A stretch of 9,804 bases of DNA from Thermoleophilia bacterium (GCA_013362295.1 JABFWJ010000023.1:1-9804); one strand, 5' to 3'. Counted from the first letter of the stretch, positions 1 through 6,233 are shown. Notes: generated by a model from the letters alone, not told the origin. Made by a program: numbers and translations.

Positions 1-131
1 GGCCGCAGCCCGAGCACGGCGAGCGCCCTCGACCGGCGCCGGGACTGCAGGAGCACCGCCGCAGCCGGCGCCAGCGCTGCCGGGACCGCAACCGCCGCGG
101 CCGGCGTGAGCAGGTGGATCGTGGCGCTCAA
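1..131 (-). CDS. N-terminal fragment of a probable membrane protein, last visible gene of the MoxR/VWA operon
   Basis: Only the first 43 codons are in the window. The start chosen is TTG at 131-129, which overlaps the TGA of the preceding gene as TTGA; this fits the 4-nt overlaps at the other junctions of the cluster, and the frame stays open to the edge. The visible sequence begins MSATIHLLTPAAAVAVP, continues as an Ala/Val/Leu-rich segment of about 25 residues, and then turns basic (QSRRRSR). That pattern is a membrane segment followed by a positive cytoplasmic stop-transfer stretch. A short N-terminal hydrophobic hairpin followed by arginines is typical of BatA/BatB-type aerotolerance proteins, and the position after a VWA and a TPR-like gene would suit one, but no diagnostic motif is visible. 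The membrane segment is fairly safe; the family is a guess. Confidence 0.5.
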   Translation of the reverse strand, partial: MSATIHLLTPAAAVAVPAALAPAAAVLLQSRRRSRALAVLGLR

Positions 132-685
132 TAGCCGCCGCCGTGGGTCGCGGAGGCGCCTGCGCCGCGACCGTGCTCCCTGCCATGCGCCTTGTGCGCG
201 CCGCGCTTGCGCGGCCCGCCCGGTTGCCCATGCTGCTTCCCGGCCCGGCGCGCGAACAGCTGCTCGAGGTCGGCCGCCGCCTGTTCGTTGTCCGGATCAA
301 GTCGAAGTGCCGTGCGGAATGCGGAGAACGCTGTGCCCGTGAATGCCGCGGCCCGCTTCGGTTGCGCTGCCGCATCCCGCAGGGCGAGCACCCCGAGCAG
401 CGTCTCCGCCACCGAGCGGACGTGCGGATTGCCGCGCTGTGCCGCTAGAGCGGCTTCGGCGCGCGCCCGGCGGACGAACGCGGCGTCCGTGCGCGCGGTC
501 TCGTGCACCGAGTCGGCGAAGAGATGCAGCGCGATCGCGAACCGGCGCTCGTCGCCGCCGCCCGCGATCGACTCGGCGACGCCGCTGCCATGCGTCGGCA
601 ACGCGAGCAGCTTGACGCCGACGAACGCCAGGGCGGCCGCCGTGACGAGTGTCGTCGCGCACACCGCGACGATGCCGCGCGTCAT
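128..685 (-). CDS. Small membrane-anchored TPR-like protein of the MoxR/VWA operon
   Basis: This 185-residue protein starts at an ATG that overlaps the TGA of the VWA gene (ATGA), so translation is probably coupled. Residues 5-29 form one hydrophobic segment (IVAVCATTLVTAAALAFVGV), a signal anchor or uncleaved signal. Residues 47-145 are predicted mostly helical and alanine-rich. The stretch at about 117-145, with FSAFRTALRLDPDNEQAAADL, looks like the second helix and turn of a tetratricopeptide repeat (the LDPDNEQA type). Residues 147-185 are a low-complexity tail rich in Gly, His, Arg and Lys, probably disordered. TPR proteins occur beside VWA proteins in Bat-type clusters (BatB/BatC/BatE arrangements), where they are thought to mediate protein contacts; that role here is inferred from context. 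The His/Gly tail might bind metal or nucleic acid, but nothing shows it. Confidence 0.75.
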   Translation of the reverse strand: MTRGIVAVCATTLVTAAALAFVGVKLLALPTHGSGVAESIAGGGDERRFAIALHLFADSVHETARTDAAFVRRARAEAALAAQRGNPHVRSVAETLLGVLALRDAAAQPKRAAAFTGTAFSAFRTALRLDPDNEQAAADLEQLFARRAGKQHGQPGGPRKRGAHKAHGREHGRGAGASATHGGGY

Positions 686-1476
686 GTCGCTTCCCTCCAC
701 GAGAGCGGCGCACTCGTCAGCTCGTAGACCGCGAGCAGCAGCGCGATCGCCACGGCGATCGAGACGGCAGCCAACGGGAAGCCGCGCGCTTCTTTCGCGA
801 ATGCGGCCGCGGGTGGTCGGCCGATCGCGAGCGCCTTGTGGCCGAGCAGGCGGCGGAAGAGCGGGATCGTCTGGCGGTCGGCACCCGGCACGGCGGCGAG
901 GTGCAGCTCGAGGTGCGGCTCGCGTGCGTAGGTCAGCAGCTCGCGACGCATCAGTGAAGCGTCGTCGACCGCGTCGCTGACGTCGCTGACGAGGATGACC
1001 CGTCCGCGCTCGATCCCGGCGCGGCGCAGCGCGAGCCGCGCCGCGGCGAGGCCGCGTCCGATCTGTGTGCCGGCACTGAAGTTGTCTGACCAGGGATTGC
1101 GGACAAGCGCGGAACCGGTCGGGCCGACGAATGCGCGGACGTAGTCGAGCAGCGTGCGTGCCGGCGCGGTCGGCGGGACCGCCTCTTGGGCCTGATCCGA
1201 GAACAGCACGAGGCCGGCGTGGCCACCCTGCCGGGAGACGACCCGCAGCGTGCGCACGATCGTCGCCGTGGCCGCCGGGCCGATGCTGCCCGAGACATCG
1301 AGGACGACGACGCTCGCCGAGGTCGGCTTGTGCGAGTCGTGCACGACGCCGGTCGAGAGCGCGAGCCCGCCGACGAGCAACGCGAGCACGCCGACGGCTG
1401 CGGTGCGCAGCGCAAACGCTCTGCGCCCGGCCTTCTTCAAGGCCCCCACGTCGGCGAGCGGGACGCCGCGGTTCAC
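682..1476 (-). CDS. Membrane-anchored von Willebrand factor A (VWA) domain protein, BatA/BatB-like
   Basis: This 264-residue protein starts at GTG (1476-1474), which overlaps the upstream TGA as GTGA. Longer starts are possible in the frame but would run far into the preceding gene. Residues 25-45 are a membrane segment. The VWA domain spans about 54-215 and carries a full metal-ion-dependent adhesion site: D60-x-S62-x-S64 in VVLDVSGSIG, T137 in SAGTQIGRGL, and D165 in VILVSDVSD. A second membrane segment covers about 234-253 (LAAVSIAVAIALLLAVYEL), leaving a short C-terminal tail. Membrane segments on both sides of one VWA domain are typical of the BatA/BatB proteins that work with MoxR ATPases. 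The family assignment is firm. The bound ligand and the process served are unknown; in studied relatives the VWA protein presents a client to the MoxR ATPase. Confidence 0.88.
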   Translation of the reverse strand: MNRGVPLADVGALKKAGRRAFALRTAAVGVLALLVGGLALSTGVVHDSHKPTSASVVVLDVSGSIGPAATATIVRTLRVVSRQGGHAGLVLFSDQAQEAVPPTAPARTLLDYVRAFVGPTGSALVRNPWSDNFSAGTQIGRGLAAARLALRRAGIERGRVILVSDVSDAVDDASLMRRELLTYAREPHLELHLAAVPGADRQTIPLFRRLLGHKALAIGRPPAAAFAKEARGFPLAAVSIAVAIALLLAVYELTSAPLSWREAT

Positions 1477-2339
1477 GCCGCCACCTCGAGGGCGGCCCGC
1501 ACGAGCAGCGCCAGCTCGGACGCGACCTCGCACGATGGTCCTTCGCTCGACCACGCGATGCGCCGCGCGAGCGGTGCCAGCTCGCCGAAGCCGTCACGCT
1601 CGAGCACGTCCGCGAGCTCGCCGATCGCGCTGCGGCGGTCGGCCTGGCTCCCTCTTGCCGAATCGACGACCCGGGCGAGGGCGCGCTCGACGTCGGAGGA
1701 AGGGGGCTCGACCTCCACGTCGACACGCCGGACCTTGAGCGGCACGAACACGCCGAGTGCGAGGACGAGCGCAGCCGCCGCGCCGATCGACGTCCAACCG
1801 ACCACGACGGGATCGAAGCGGTAGGCGGGACCCGGCGCGTCCGCCGCGTAGCGCAGCGAGGGATGCGCGAAGTCGCCGACGGTGAGCCGCGATGCAATCG
1901 CCTCGGGTGGCCACTCGACGGCGAGACGGTGCGATCCCCAGCGCACGACCGCCGGTCGCAGCGGGACACTCGCCTGTCCGCCCGGCCGTGAGCAGGCGGC
2001 GGCCACACAGTGCAGCCGGTACCTGATCCGGATCAGCGTGACGGGGCCGGAGGCCTGCCGCCGGATGCGAATCGGACCGAGTGACGAGAACGGGGCGAGG
2101 CGCGCCGTCGCGTGGACCGTGCGGGGATCGACGCGTCGCCGGTCGACGGTAATTCGCAGCTCGGCGCGTACGGCTGCGCCGAACAGGGCGACGTGCGGCT
2201 GGAGCAGCGCCTCGGCAGACACCGCTGCGCGCGGCGCTTGCGGCTCGGCGGCCCCTCCGCCGCTCGAGACCGCCAGCGTGATCACGGCCCCCGCGATGCC
2301 GAGGGCGACGACCGGCGCAAGCCACCGCGCCCACCTCAT
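1473..2339 (-). CDS. Two-TM membrane protein between DUF58 and VWA genes (DUF4381/BatD-like position), function unknown
   Basis: This 288-residue protein starts at an ATG that overlaps the DUF58 stop (ATGA). Residues 5-25 (ARWLAPVVALGIAGAVITLA) are a signal or first membrane segment. Residues about 40-175 form an exported, beta-rich domain with repeated short strands (AELRITV, TLIRIRYRLHC, HRLAVEW) and two close cysteines at C111 and C116 that could form a disulfide. A second membrane segment is at about 177-200. The cytoplasmic part (201-288) is acidic and helical, with pairs such as ELADVLERDGFGELAPLARR. The topology of exterior beta domain, one TM and a short helical cytoplasmic tail resembles the BatD/DUF4381-type partners encoded between DUF58 and VWA genes. 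I see no signature that proves family membership. The fused membrane topology and the operon position are the solid parts. Confidence 0.75.
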   Translation of the reverse strand: MRWARWLAPVVALGIAGAVITLAVSSGGGAAEPQAPRAAVSAEALLQPHVALFGAAVRAELRITVDRRRVDPRTVHATARLAPFSSLGPIRIRRQASGPVTLIRIRYRLHCVAAACSRPGGQASVPLRPAVVRWGSHRLAVEWPPEAIASRLTVGDFAHPSLRYAADAPGPAYRFDPVVVGWTSIGAAAALVLALGVFVPLKVRRVDVEVEPPSSDVERALARVVDSARGSQADRRSAIGELADVLERDGFGELAPLARRIAWSSEGPSCEVASELALLVRAALEVAA

Positions 2340-3202
2340 CGCAGCCTTCCTCCCCGCGCGGCCGACCAGCGCTGGAAGGCGAGGTGCACGCTCGCCGCGT
2401 CGGAGCGGCCGATGCAGATCGGCTCGAGGGTGAGCGAGCGCAGCCGTCCGAGCGTGGTTCGGTAGCGCGCCTCGTGCGACTCGCGCAGTGCCCGTGCTTC
2501 CCGCTGGCTCACGCGGACGAGACGCGAACGTGATCCGTCGGTCTCCGCCACCGGCAGTGGAACGCCCCCCACAGCGGGGAAGCTCTGCTCCCACCACGGA
2601 TCCTGCACGACGACCGGCACCGGGTCCCAACCGCGGGCGAGGAGCCTCCGCCAGTCCTCGTCCGTGGGCGGATCGAGAAAGTCGGAGACGACGAACACGA
2701 ACGTTCCCTTCCCGAGCCGCGGTGTGCGCGCGAGCTCGGCGAGAGCAGGTGCCGAGCCGTCGTCACCGTGCCAGTCCTCCGTCCGCGGCCGCCGCGCCGG
2801 CGGCCACCATTCGCGCCCGGCGAGGCAGCCGAGCGGCGCGCGCGCCTCGAAGGCGCTGGCGGCGAGCAGCTCCACGATCCGGCGAACCGCCTCGGGCTTG
2901 TGCAGCCACGGGAGCGAGGCCGGGAACAGTCGCATCGACGGCCGCCGGTCGAGCACGACGACGACACGTGCGGCTTCCTCGGCATAGAACTCGCGCACGA
3001 GCAGCACGTCGTCGTCACGCGCGCGCGACGCCCGTGCGGAGGCGCGGTGATCGAGGCGGCGCAGGTCGTCACCGCGCCGGTATTCCCGCAGGCCGACGAG
3101 CTCGGCGCCGTCACCGCGGCGCCCGCTGCGCATGTCGCCGAGCGGCGTCCCGTGCACGCGGCGGCGTGGGAGCAGCGCGACGGTCCTCGTGTGCTCGCGC
3201 AC
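2336..3202 (-). CDS. DUF58 family protein with degenerate VWA-like fold
   Basis: This 288-residue protein carries the DUF58 signature at 39-57, REYRRGDDLRRLDHRASAR; the family consensus is roughly REYxxGDDxRxIDWxxSAR, with His52 here in place of the usual Trp. After it comes a VWA-like core: VVVLDRRPSM (82-90) at the MIDAS position and FVVSDF (170-175) at the second acidic position. The first serine of the DxSxS triad is replaced (D85-R-R-P-S89), so metal binding may be weakened. I chose the GTG at 3202-3200 because AAGGGA stands 5 nt before it and it gives the usual DUF58 N-terminus; the frame is open much further upstream, but that part reads as arginine-rich shadow of moxR. The gene follows moxR and overlaps the next gene by ATGA. 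DUF58 proteins are regular MoxR partners; their biochemical role is poorly defined. Confidence 0.85.
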   Translation of the reverse strand: MREHTRTVALLPRRRVHGTPLGDMRSGRRGDGAELVGLREYRRGDDLRRLDHRASARASRARDDDVLLVREFYAEEAARVVVVLDRRPSMRLFPASLPWLHKPEAVRRIVELLAASAFEARAPLGCLAGREWWPPARRPRTEDWHGDDGSAPALAELARTPRLGKGTFVFVVSDFLDPPTDEDWRRLLARGWDPVPVVVQDPWWEQSFPAVGGVPLPVAETDGSRSRLVRVSQREARALRESHEARYRTTLGRLRSLTLEPICIGRSDAASVHLAFQRWSAARGGRLR

Positions 3203-4236
3203 GCCTGTCCCTTGTGCGCGATTGACGGTCGGGGAGCGCTTGCGAGGCAGTGCTCCCAGACTTGACCCACCGCGTCGCTGCGTTCGAGACGGTGTCCGAC
3301 GACCCCGAACCCGGGCGCGAACAGCAGACGGTGCCCGATCACCGGCGCGAACAGGAACTCGACGTCTGCAGGCTCGACGTACTCGCGCCCGTGGACGAGC
3401 GCCCACGCACGTGCCATGCGCTCGAGCGCGATCGAGCCGCGCACCGACGCGCTCAGCTCGACGATGTCCAGCTCGCGCGTCGCGCGGACGAGCTGAACGA
3501 TCCACCGCTGCAGAAGCTCGTCGACATAGACCTCGGGCACCGCGTCCTGGAGCGCGCGCACCTCGTCGAGCGTGACGACGGCGGTGCACGAGCCCAACGG
3601 ATGTCCATGCCGCTGCTGCTGCACGATCCGCAACTCCTCGTCGTCGCGGTCCGGGTAGCCGAGTGCGAGGCGCACGAGGAAGCGGTCGAGCTGCGCTTCG
3701 GGGAGCGGAAACGTCCCTTCGAGCTCCACCGGGTTCTCGGTCGCGATCAGCAGGAACGGACGCGGGAGTGGGCGCGTCTCGCCGTCGACGGTGATCTGGC
3801 GTTCGGCCATCGCCTCGAGGAGCGCCGACTGCGTCTTCGGCAGGGCGCGGTTGATCTCGTCGGCGAGCAGCACGTTCGCGAACGCCGGCCCCGGGCGGAA
3901 CTCGAACTCATGGGTCCGCTGGTCGTAGATGGACATCCCCGTGACGTCCGACGGCTGGAGGTCGGGCGTGCACTGGATCCGGCCCGCGATCGCGCCCTCC
4001 ACGCTCTGCGCGAGCGCACGGGCGAGGACCGTCTTGGCGGTGCCGGGAACGTCCTCGATCAGGACGTGCCCGTCGCAGGAGGCGGCGGCGACGACGAGCT
4101 CCACCTGCTCCCGCTTCCCGCGCACGACGGTCTCGACATTGTCGATCCACCGGTGCGCGACGGCGCTCGCAGCCGCGATCGCCTCGCGCGCCGGCTCGAC
4201 GTCCGCGAGGGCGAGCGAGCGGGGCAGCGTGGCCAT
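2509..4236 (-). CDS. MoxR-family AAA+ ATPase; literal frame runs past the family end into the DUF58 gene
   Basis: Residues 1-336 (4236 to about 3229) form a complete MoxR ATPase. Walker A is EDVPGTAKT (61-69), Walker B LLADEINR (123-130), sensor 1 ATENP (165-169), and the LDRF arginine is R185. The conserved FxxxPGPxFANVLLADEINRA run and the helical lid (235-336) are present. MoxR ATPases act as chaperone-like machines with VWA/DUF58 partners, which here lie directly downstream. The ATG at 4236 is the only sensible start; no Shine-Dalgarno sequence precedes it. The odd point is the 3' end. MoxR proteins are about 310-340 aa, but this frame has no stop until 2509-2511, which would add about 239 residues of Ser/Arg/Cys-rich sequence read out of frame over the DUF58 gene. 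The real protein more likely ends near 3229-3200, so an indel near the CCCC run at 3231-3234, or a genuine long overlap, should be considered. The ATPase identity is very secure; the end coordinate is not. Confidence 0.85.
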   Translation of the reverse strand: MATLPRSLALADVEPAREAIAAASAVAHRWIDNVETVVRGKREQVELVVAAASCDGHVLIEDVPGTAKTVLARALAQSVEGAIAGRIQCTPDLQPSDVTGMSIYDQRTHEFEFRPGPAFANVLLADEINRALPKTQSALLEAMAERQITVDGETRPLPRPFLLIATENPVELEGTFPLPEAQLDRFLVRLALGYPDRDDEELRIVQQQRHGHPLGSCTAVVTLDEVRALQDAVPEVYVDELLQRWIVQLVRATRELDIVELSASVRGSIALERMARAWALVHGREYVEPADVEFLFAPVIGHRLLFAPGFGVVGHRLERSDAVGQVWEHCLASAPRPSIAHKGQACASTRGPSRCSHAAACTGRRSATCAAGAAVTAPSSSACGNTGAVTTCAASITAPPHGRRARVTTTCCSCASSMPRKPHVSSSCSTGGRRCDCSRPRSRGCTSPRRFAGSWSCSPPAPSRRARRSAASPGANGGRRRGGRGRRTGTVTTARHLLSPSSRAHRGSGRERSCSSSPTFSIRPRTRTGGGSSPAVGTRCRSSCRIRGGSRASPLWGAFHCRWRRPTDHVRVSSA

Positions 4237-4245
4237 GCGGGCGGT

Positions 4246-4255
4246 CGGGTACCCG
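4246..4255. promoter_or_regulatory. 10-bp perfect palindrome CGGGTACCCG just upstream of moxR
   Basis: The palindrome ends 9 bp before the moxR ATG, in the 83-bp gap that also holds the terminator of the preceding gene. No ribosome binding site or convincing -35/-10 pair is visible in this gap. The palindrome could be a repressor half-site pair or a small hairpin in the leader. Evidence is position and symmetry only, and a 10-bp palindrome can arise by chance. Confidence 0.25.
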
Positions 4256-4275
4256 CACGAACCCGGCAGAAACCT

Positions 4276-4308
4276 GGCGGCGGCGGGGTCCCGGTCCCCG
4301 CCGCCGCC
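4276..4308 (-). terminator. Probable intrinsic terminator of the 257-aa secreted protein gene
   Basis: A perfect 13-bp GC stem has arms at 4296-4308 and 4276-4288 and a 7-nt loop. On the minus strand it begins 11 nt after the TAA at 4320-4322 and is followed by AGGTTTCTG, a short T-rich stretch. It separates the secreted-protein gene from moxR, which supports independent transcription of the MoxR cluster. The T-tract is short, so termination may be partial. Confidence 0.6.
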
Positions 4309-4319
4309 CGGCCCGTTTG

Positions 4320-5093
4320 TTAGTCGTCGTTGTCCTCGTTCTGGTCCTCGTCCTCGTTCTCGTTTTCCTCGTTCGGGCCGGCGCCCTGCCCGACGAGCAT
4401 GCCGTTCACGTCGACGTTGTCGAGGACGGCGAGCCCGAAGAAGTCGGGACCCGTGTCCGTACCCTCGTCGAAGACGATGTCGATCTCCTTGACCTTGAGC
4501 GAGGAGAGCGCCGCCGGCGGCGTCGTCCCCTGGCCGAAGGCCATGGTGGCCGCGCCCCAGCGCAGCCGCGTCCAGCCGGTGCTCGTGGCGGTCACGGTGC
4601 CCGGAGGCGAATTGCAGCCGATGAAGAAGATCGCGCCGCTCTTCGTGACGATGTCGAAGCGCGGTGCGCCCGCCCCGCAGTGCGAGCCCATTGCGCTCGC
4701 GGGGGCCCCGCTCTTGCGGATGTCGTAGCCGAGCTCGGTGACGGTGGAAGGAACGTCCTTCAGCCGCGCCGTCGCTGCCGCGTTGTTGTTCGTCGGACCG
4801 GTCTTCGCGAGCAGCAGGCCCTCGTTGGCCCGGTCGTTCGGATCTCCGGTCGGACAACCCGAGTCCATGAACGTCACGGTCCCGGTCGTGTTGAAGTTGG
4901 GCGGTAGGAACGCCTTGATCTTCTGCGAGGTCGGGCAGCCGATCCCCGACAGCCACCCCGATTGCACGAGGTGCGAGTTCGCCGGGTCGAAGATCGCCGG
5001 CTTCACCCTGTGGAACGCGTTCGCCGCGATTGCAGCCGCGACGAAGACCAGGAATGCGACGAGCGCGCTCCCGGTCACGAGACGCTTGCTCAT
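4320..5093 (-). CDS. Secreted protein of unknown function with acidic Asn/Glu/Asp C-terminal tail
   Basis: This 257-residue protein starts at the ATG 5093-5091, with AAAGGAG (5104-5110) 10 nt upstream. Residues 1-25 (basic MSKR, then LVAFLVFVAAAIAANA) are a signal peptide with an AxA-like end. The mature part has four cysteines (C53, C80, C139, C160); two lie in similar GCPT contexts (GIGCPTSQ and DSGCPTGD), suggesting two disulfides. The core alternates short strands and Gly/Asn/Thr loops; the stretch around 204-235 (DIVFDEGTDTGPDFFGLAVL) resembles the last strands of a jelly-roll or other beta-sandwich, but no catalytic motif is visible. Residues 241-257, NEENENEDEDQNEDNDD, form an acidic tail that could bind divalent cations or be disordered. 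The gene is bracketed by hairpins at 5145-5175 and 4276-4308, so it is probably transcribed on its own. I do not recognise the family. Confidence 0.8.
   Translation of the reverse strand: MSKRLVTGSALVAFLVFVAAAIAANAFHRVKPAIFDPANSHLVQSGWLSGIGCPTSQKIKAFLPPNFNTTGTVTFMDSGCPTGDPNDRANEGLLLAKTGPTNNNAAATARLKDVPSTVTELGYDIRKSGAPASAMGSHCGAGAPRFDIVTKSGAIFFIGCNSPPGTVTATSTGWTRLRWGAATMAFGQGTTPPAALSSLKVKEIDIVFDEGTDTGPDFFGLAVLDNVDVNGMLVGQGAGPNEENENEDEDQNEDNDD
4323..4373 (-). repeat. Degenerate 6-bp repeat tract encoding the acidic tail
   Basis: The tail codons are built almost only from GAG, GAC and AAC in near-6-nt periods (GAGAAC, GAGGAC units), with a CAG and a GAA interrupting. Such a tract can expand or contract by slippage in whole codon pairs, which would change tail length without breaking the frame. 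It is the final 17 codons before the stop. Confidence 0.6.
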
Positions 5094-5144
5094 TACCGCA
5101 ACTCTCCTTTCTGAGGTGAAGGTGCCCTCTCGTCAAACGACCCC

Positions 5145-5175
5145 GGGCGCGCCGCCCACCGTGGGCGGCGCGCCC
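5145..5175 (-). terminator. Perfect 15-bp inverted repeat after the 320-aa secreted protein gene, probable terminator
   Basis: The arms GGGCGCGCCGCCCAC (5145-5159) and its exact complement (5161-5175) are separated by a single base, so the folded stem would be about 13-14 bp with a tight loop. On the minus strand it starts 12 nt after the stop codon of the 320-aa gene (5188-5190). It is followed by GGGGTCGTTTGACG, which has no real T-tract. High-GC actinobacteria often terminate at such stems, so a terminator is likely. Its place in the 94-bp gap between two secreted-protein genes also allows an attenuator or an mRNA-stabilising hairpin. Confidence 0.55.
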
Positions 5176-5187
5176 GCGTTCAGCCGG

Positions 5188-6150
5188 CTATCCCGGGAAG
5201 CGCGGCTTCAGCCTGCTGGCGTCCGGCACGGGGAATGGGAACCCGAGCACGACCGCCTGCCCTCGAACCTGGTCCTGCGCCTGGCACTGGTGTGTACACG
5301 GCTTCGACGGAGGCGCGACCTCGGTCGCGTCGTCGCCGAACACGGCACCTAAGCGGCCGCCCGGCGCGATGTTCCACACCGAGACGCCTCCGCAGTGGTC
5401 GACCGTCGCCGTGCCTCCGGGGTGCCTCGGCGCCGGCACGGTGTTCACGCATCCCTGCAGGACGCGCGTTGCGACCTGCGGGCTGTCACGTCCGACGAAC
5501 TTGCTCGAGATGTCGTTCGCGAAGTTGATCCGCGGCGTCACCGTTATGGTCGTGTCCTTGAACGCAACGACGTCCCCCTCGCGGGCCCGGAAGTTCGGGT
5601 TGTCGAAGAAGAAGACGCCGTCACCCAGGATGTGGGTGACCTGCGTCGCGGTCCCGTCTGCACGCGAGGGCTCCATCTGGAAGAGGCCGCCCTTCGCGCA
5701 GTCGTTGGCCTGCAGCTTCATGCTCAGGCCGGGTCCCGTCCGCGACAGAACGAGACTCTCGCCGGCGAGCTCGACCGAGACCGCCCCGGTGAGCACGAGG
5801 CCACGGTGGTCCGGCGTCTTCGATGCGAACGCAACCGTCCGCTTGCCACCGGTCATGTCGAGCGCGTTCGGCGCCCCGGTGAACGTGTAGTCCAGGATCC
5901 CGAACGAGTTCGAGACGACGGTGAACTCGACGTACCTGCCCTTCACGAGGAACGTCGCCGGCAGCCCGGCTGCCGGAACGCTCGTGGTCTGGTCCCCGCT
6001 GAGTCCGAGGACCGTGAACCCGCCGCCTTCGCACCCGGCGGCCGTCGCTGCTCTACCGCCGCCCGCGGTGATTGCGACTACTGCGGTCAGAAGAAGGAGC
6101 ATCCCTGCCGTGATGCGCCAGGGCGCTCGTGCTGCGTACCTCAGAGTCAT
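5188..6150 (-). CDS. Secreted cysteine-containing protein of unknown function
   Basis: This 320-residue protein starts at the ATG 6150-6148, with a G6 run (6158-6163) 7 nt upstream; a second Met at residue 17 would also leave a signal peptide. Residues 1-38 comprise a basic N-terminus, a hydrophobic core (AGMLLLLTAVVAITAG) and an Ala-rich region ending in TAA, consistent with Sec export. The mature protein has six cysteines (C40, C151, C234, C253, C285, C289), an even number that suits three disulfides; the last two form CTHQC. Strand-like segments alternate with Gly/Asp/Asn turns (FTVVSNSFGILDYTF, GDVVAFKDTTITVTPRINF). The stretch DGVFFFDNPNFRAREGDVV (177-195) recalls cupredoxin or beta-sandwich proteins, but the copper ligands of a cupredoxin are not evident. 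It ends in a Pro-rich segment (GFPFPVPD). Hairpins flank the gene at 6234-6272 and 5145-5175. I do not recognise the family. Confidence 0.8.
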   Translation of the reverse strand: MTLRYAARAPWRITAGMLLLLTAVVAITAGGGRAATAAGCEGGGFTVLGLSGDQTTSVPAAGLPATFLVKGRYVEFTVVSNSFGILDYTFTGAPNALDMTGGKRTVAFASKTPDHRGLVLTGAVSVELAGESLVLSRTGPGLSMKLQANDCAKGGLFQMEPSRADGTATQVTHILGDGVFFFDNPNFRAREGDVVAFKDTTITVTPRINFANDISSKFVGRDSPQVATRVLQGCVNTVPAPRHPGGTATVDHCGGVSVWNIAPGGRLGAVFGDDATEVAPPSKPCTHQCQAQDQVRGQAVVLGFPFPVPDASRLKPRFPG

Positions 6151-6155
6151 CTGAG
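6140..6155 (-). promoter_or_regulatory. Inverted repeat CTCAGA-N4-TCTGAG spanning a start codon
   Basis: The two 6-bp arms are perfect complements around TGAC. In the mRNA of the 320-aa gene the AUG (6150-6148) would lie at the top of the stem and in the loop, just after the G-rich ribosome binding site. The hairpin could limit initiation, or the site could be bound by a dimeric regulator. The arms are short, so chance is not excluded. Confidence 0.35.
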
Positions 6156-6233
6156 TTCCCCCCTTGTCAAGGCTCTGCCGCAGGCGAGCGTCTTGTTACT
6201 TCGAAGGGGGTTCGTGGCTTCGGCCGCTGCCGG

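Noticed and set aside
1131..1991. Plus-strand open frames of 160-290 codons across the VWA region
   Set aside because: They are antisense to the coupled MoxR-cluster genes, are dominated by Arg/Ala/Pro, and have no recognisable domain; typical for very GC-rich DNA.
686..2008. A long N-terminal extension of the TPR-like protein frame
   Set aside because: It is an Arg/Ser-rich shadow of the VWA and two-TM genes. The ATG at 685 with an ATGA overlap and a membrane segment is the credible start.
3203..3589. A longer DUF58 protein starting near 3589
   Set aside because: The added residues are a poly-Arg/Ala shadow of moxR, while GTG 3202 has a ribosome binding site and the family N-terminus.
4237..5136. 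An N-terminal extension of the moxR frame of up to 300 codons
   Set aside because: It crosses a hairpin terminator and the whole 257-aa secreted-protein gene in another frame. Its sequence is Arg/Gly-rich with no domain, and MoxR proteins begin at the ATG at 4236.
6164..6169. TTGACA as a -35 promoter element before the 320-aa gene (a similar TTGACG lies before the 257-aa gene)
   Set aside because: No -10 match follows at 16-18 nt, and at this position the transcript would start inside the gene.
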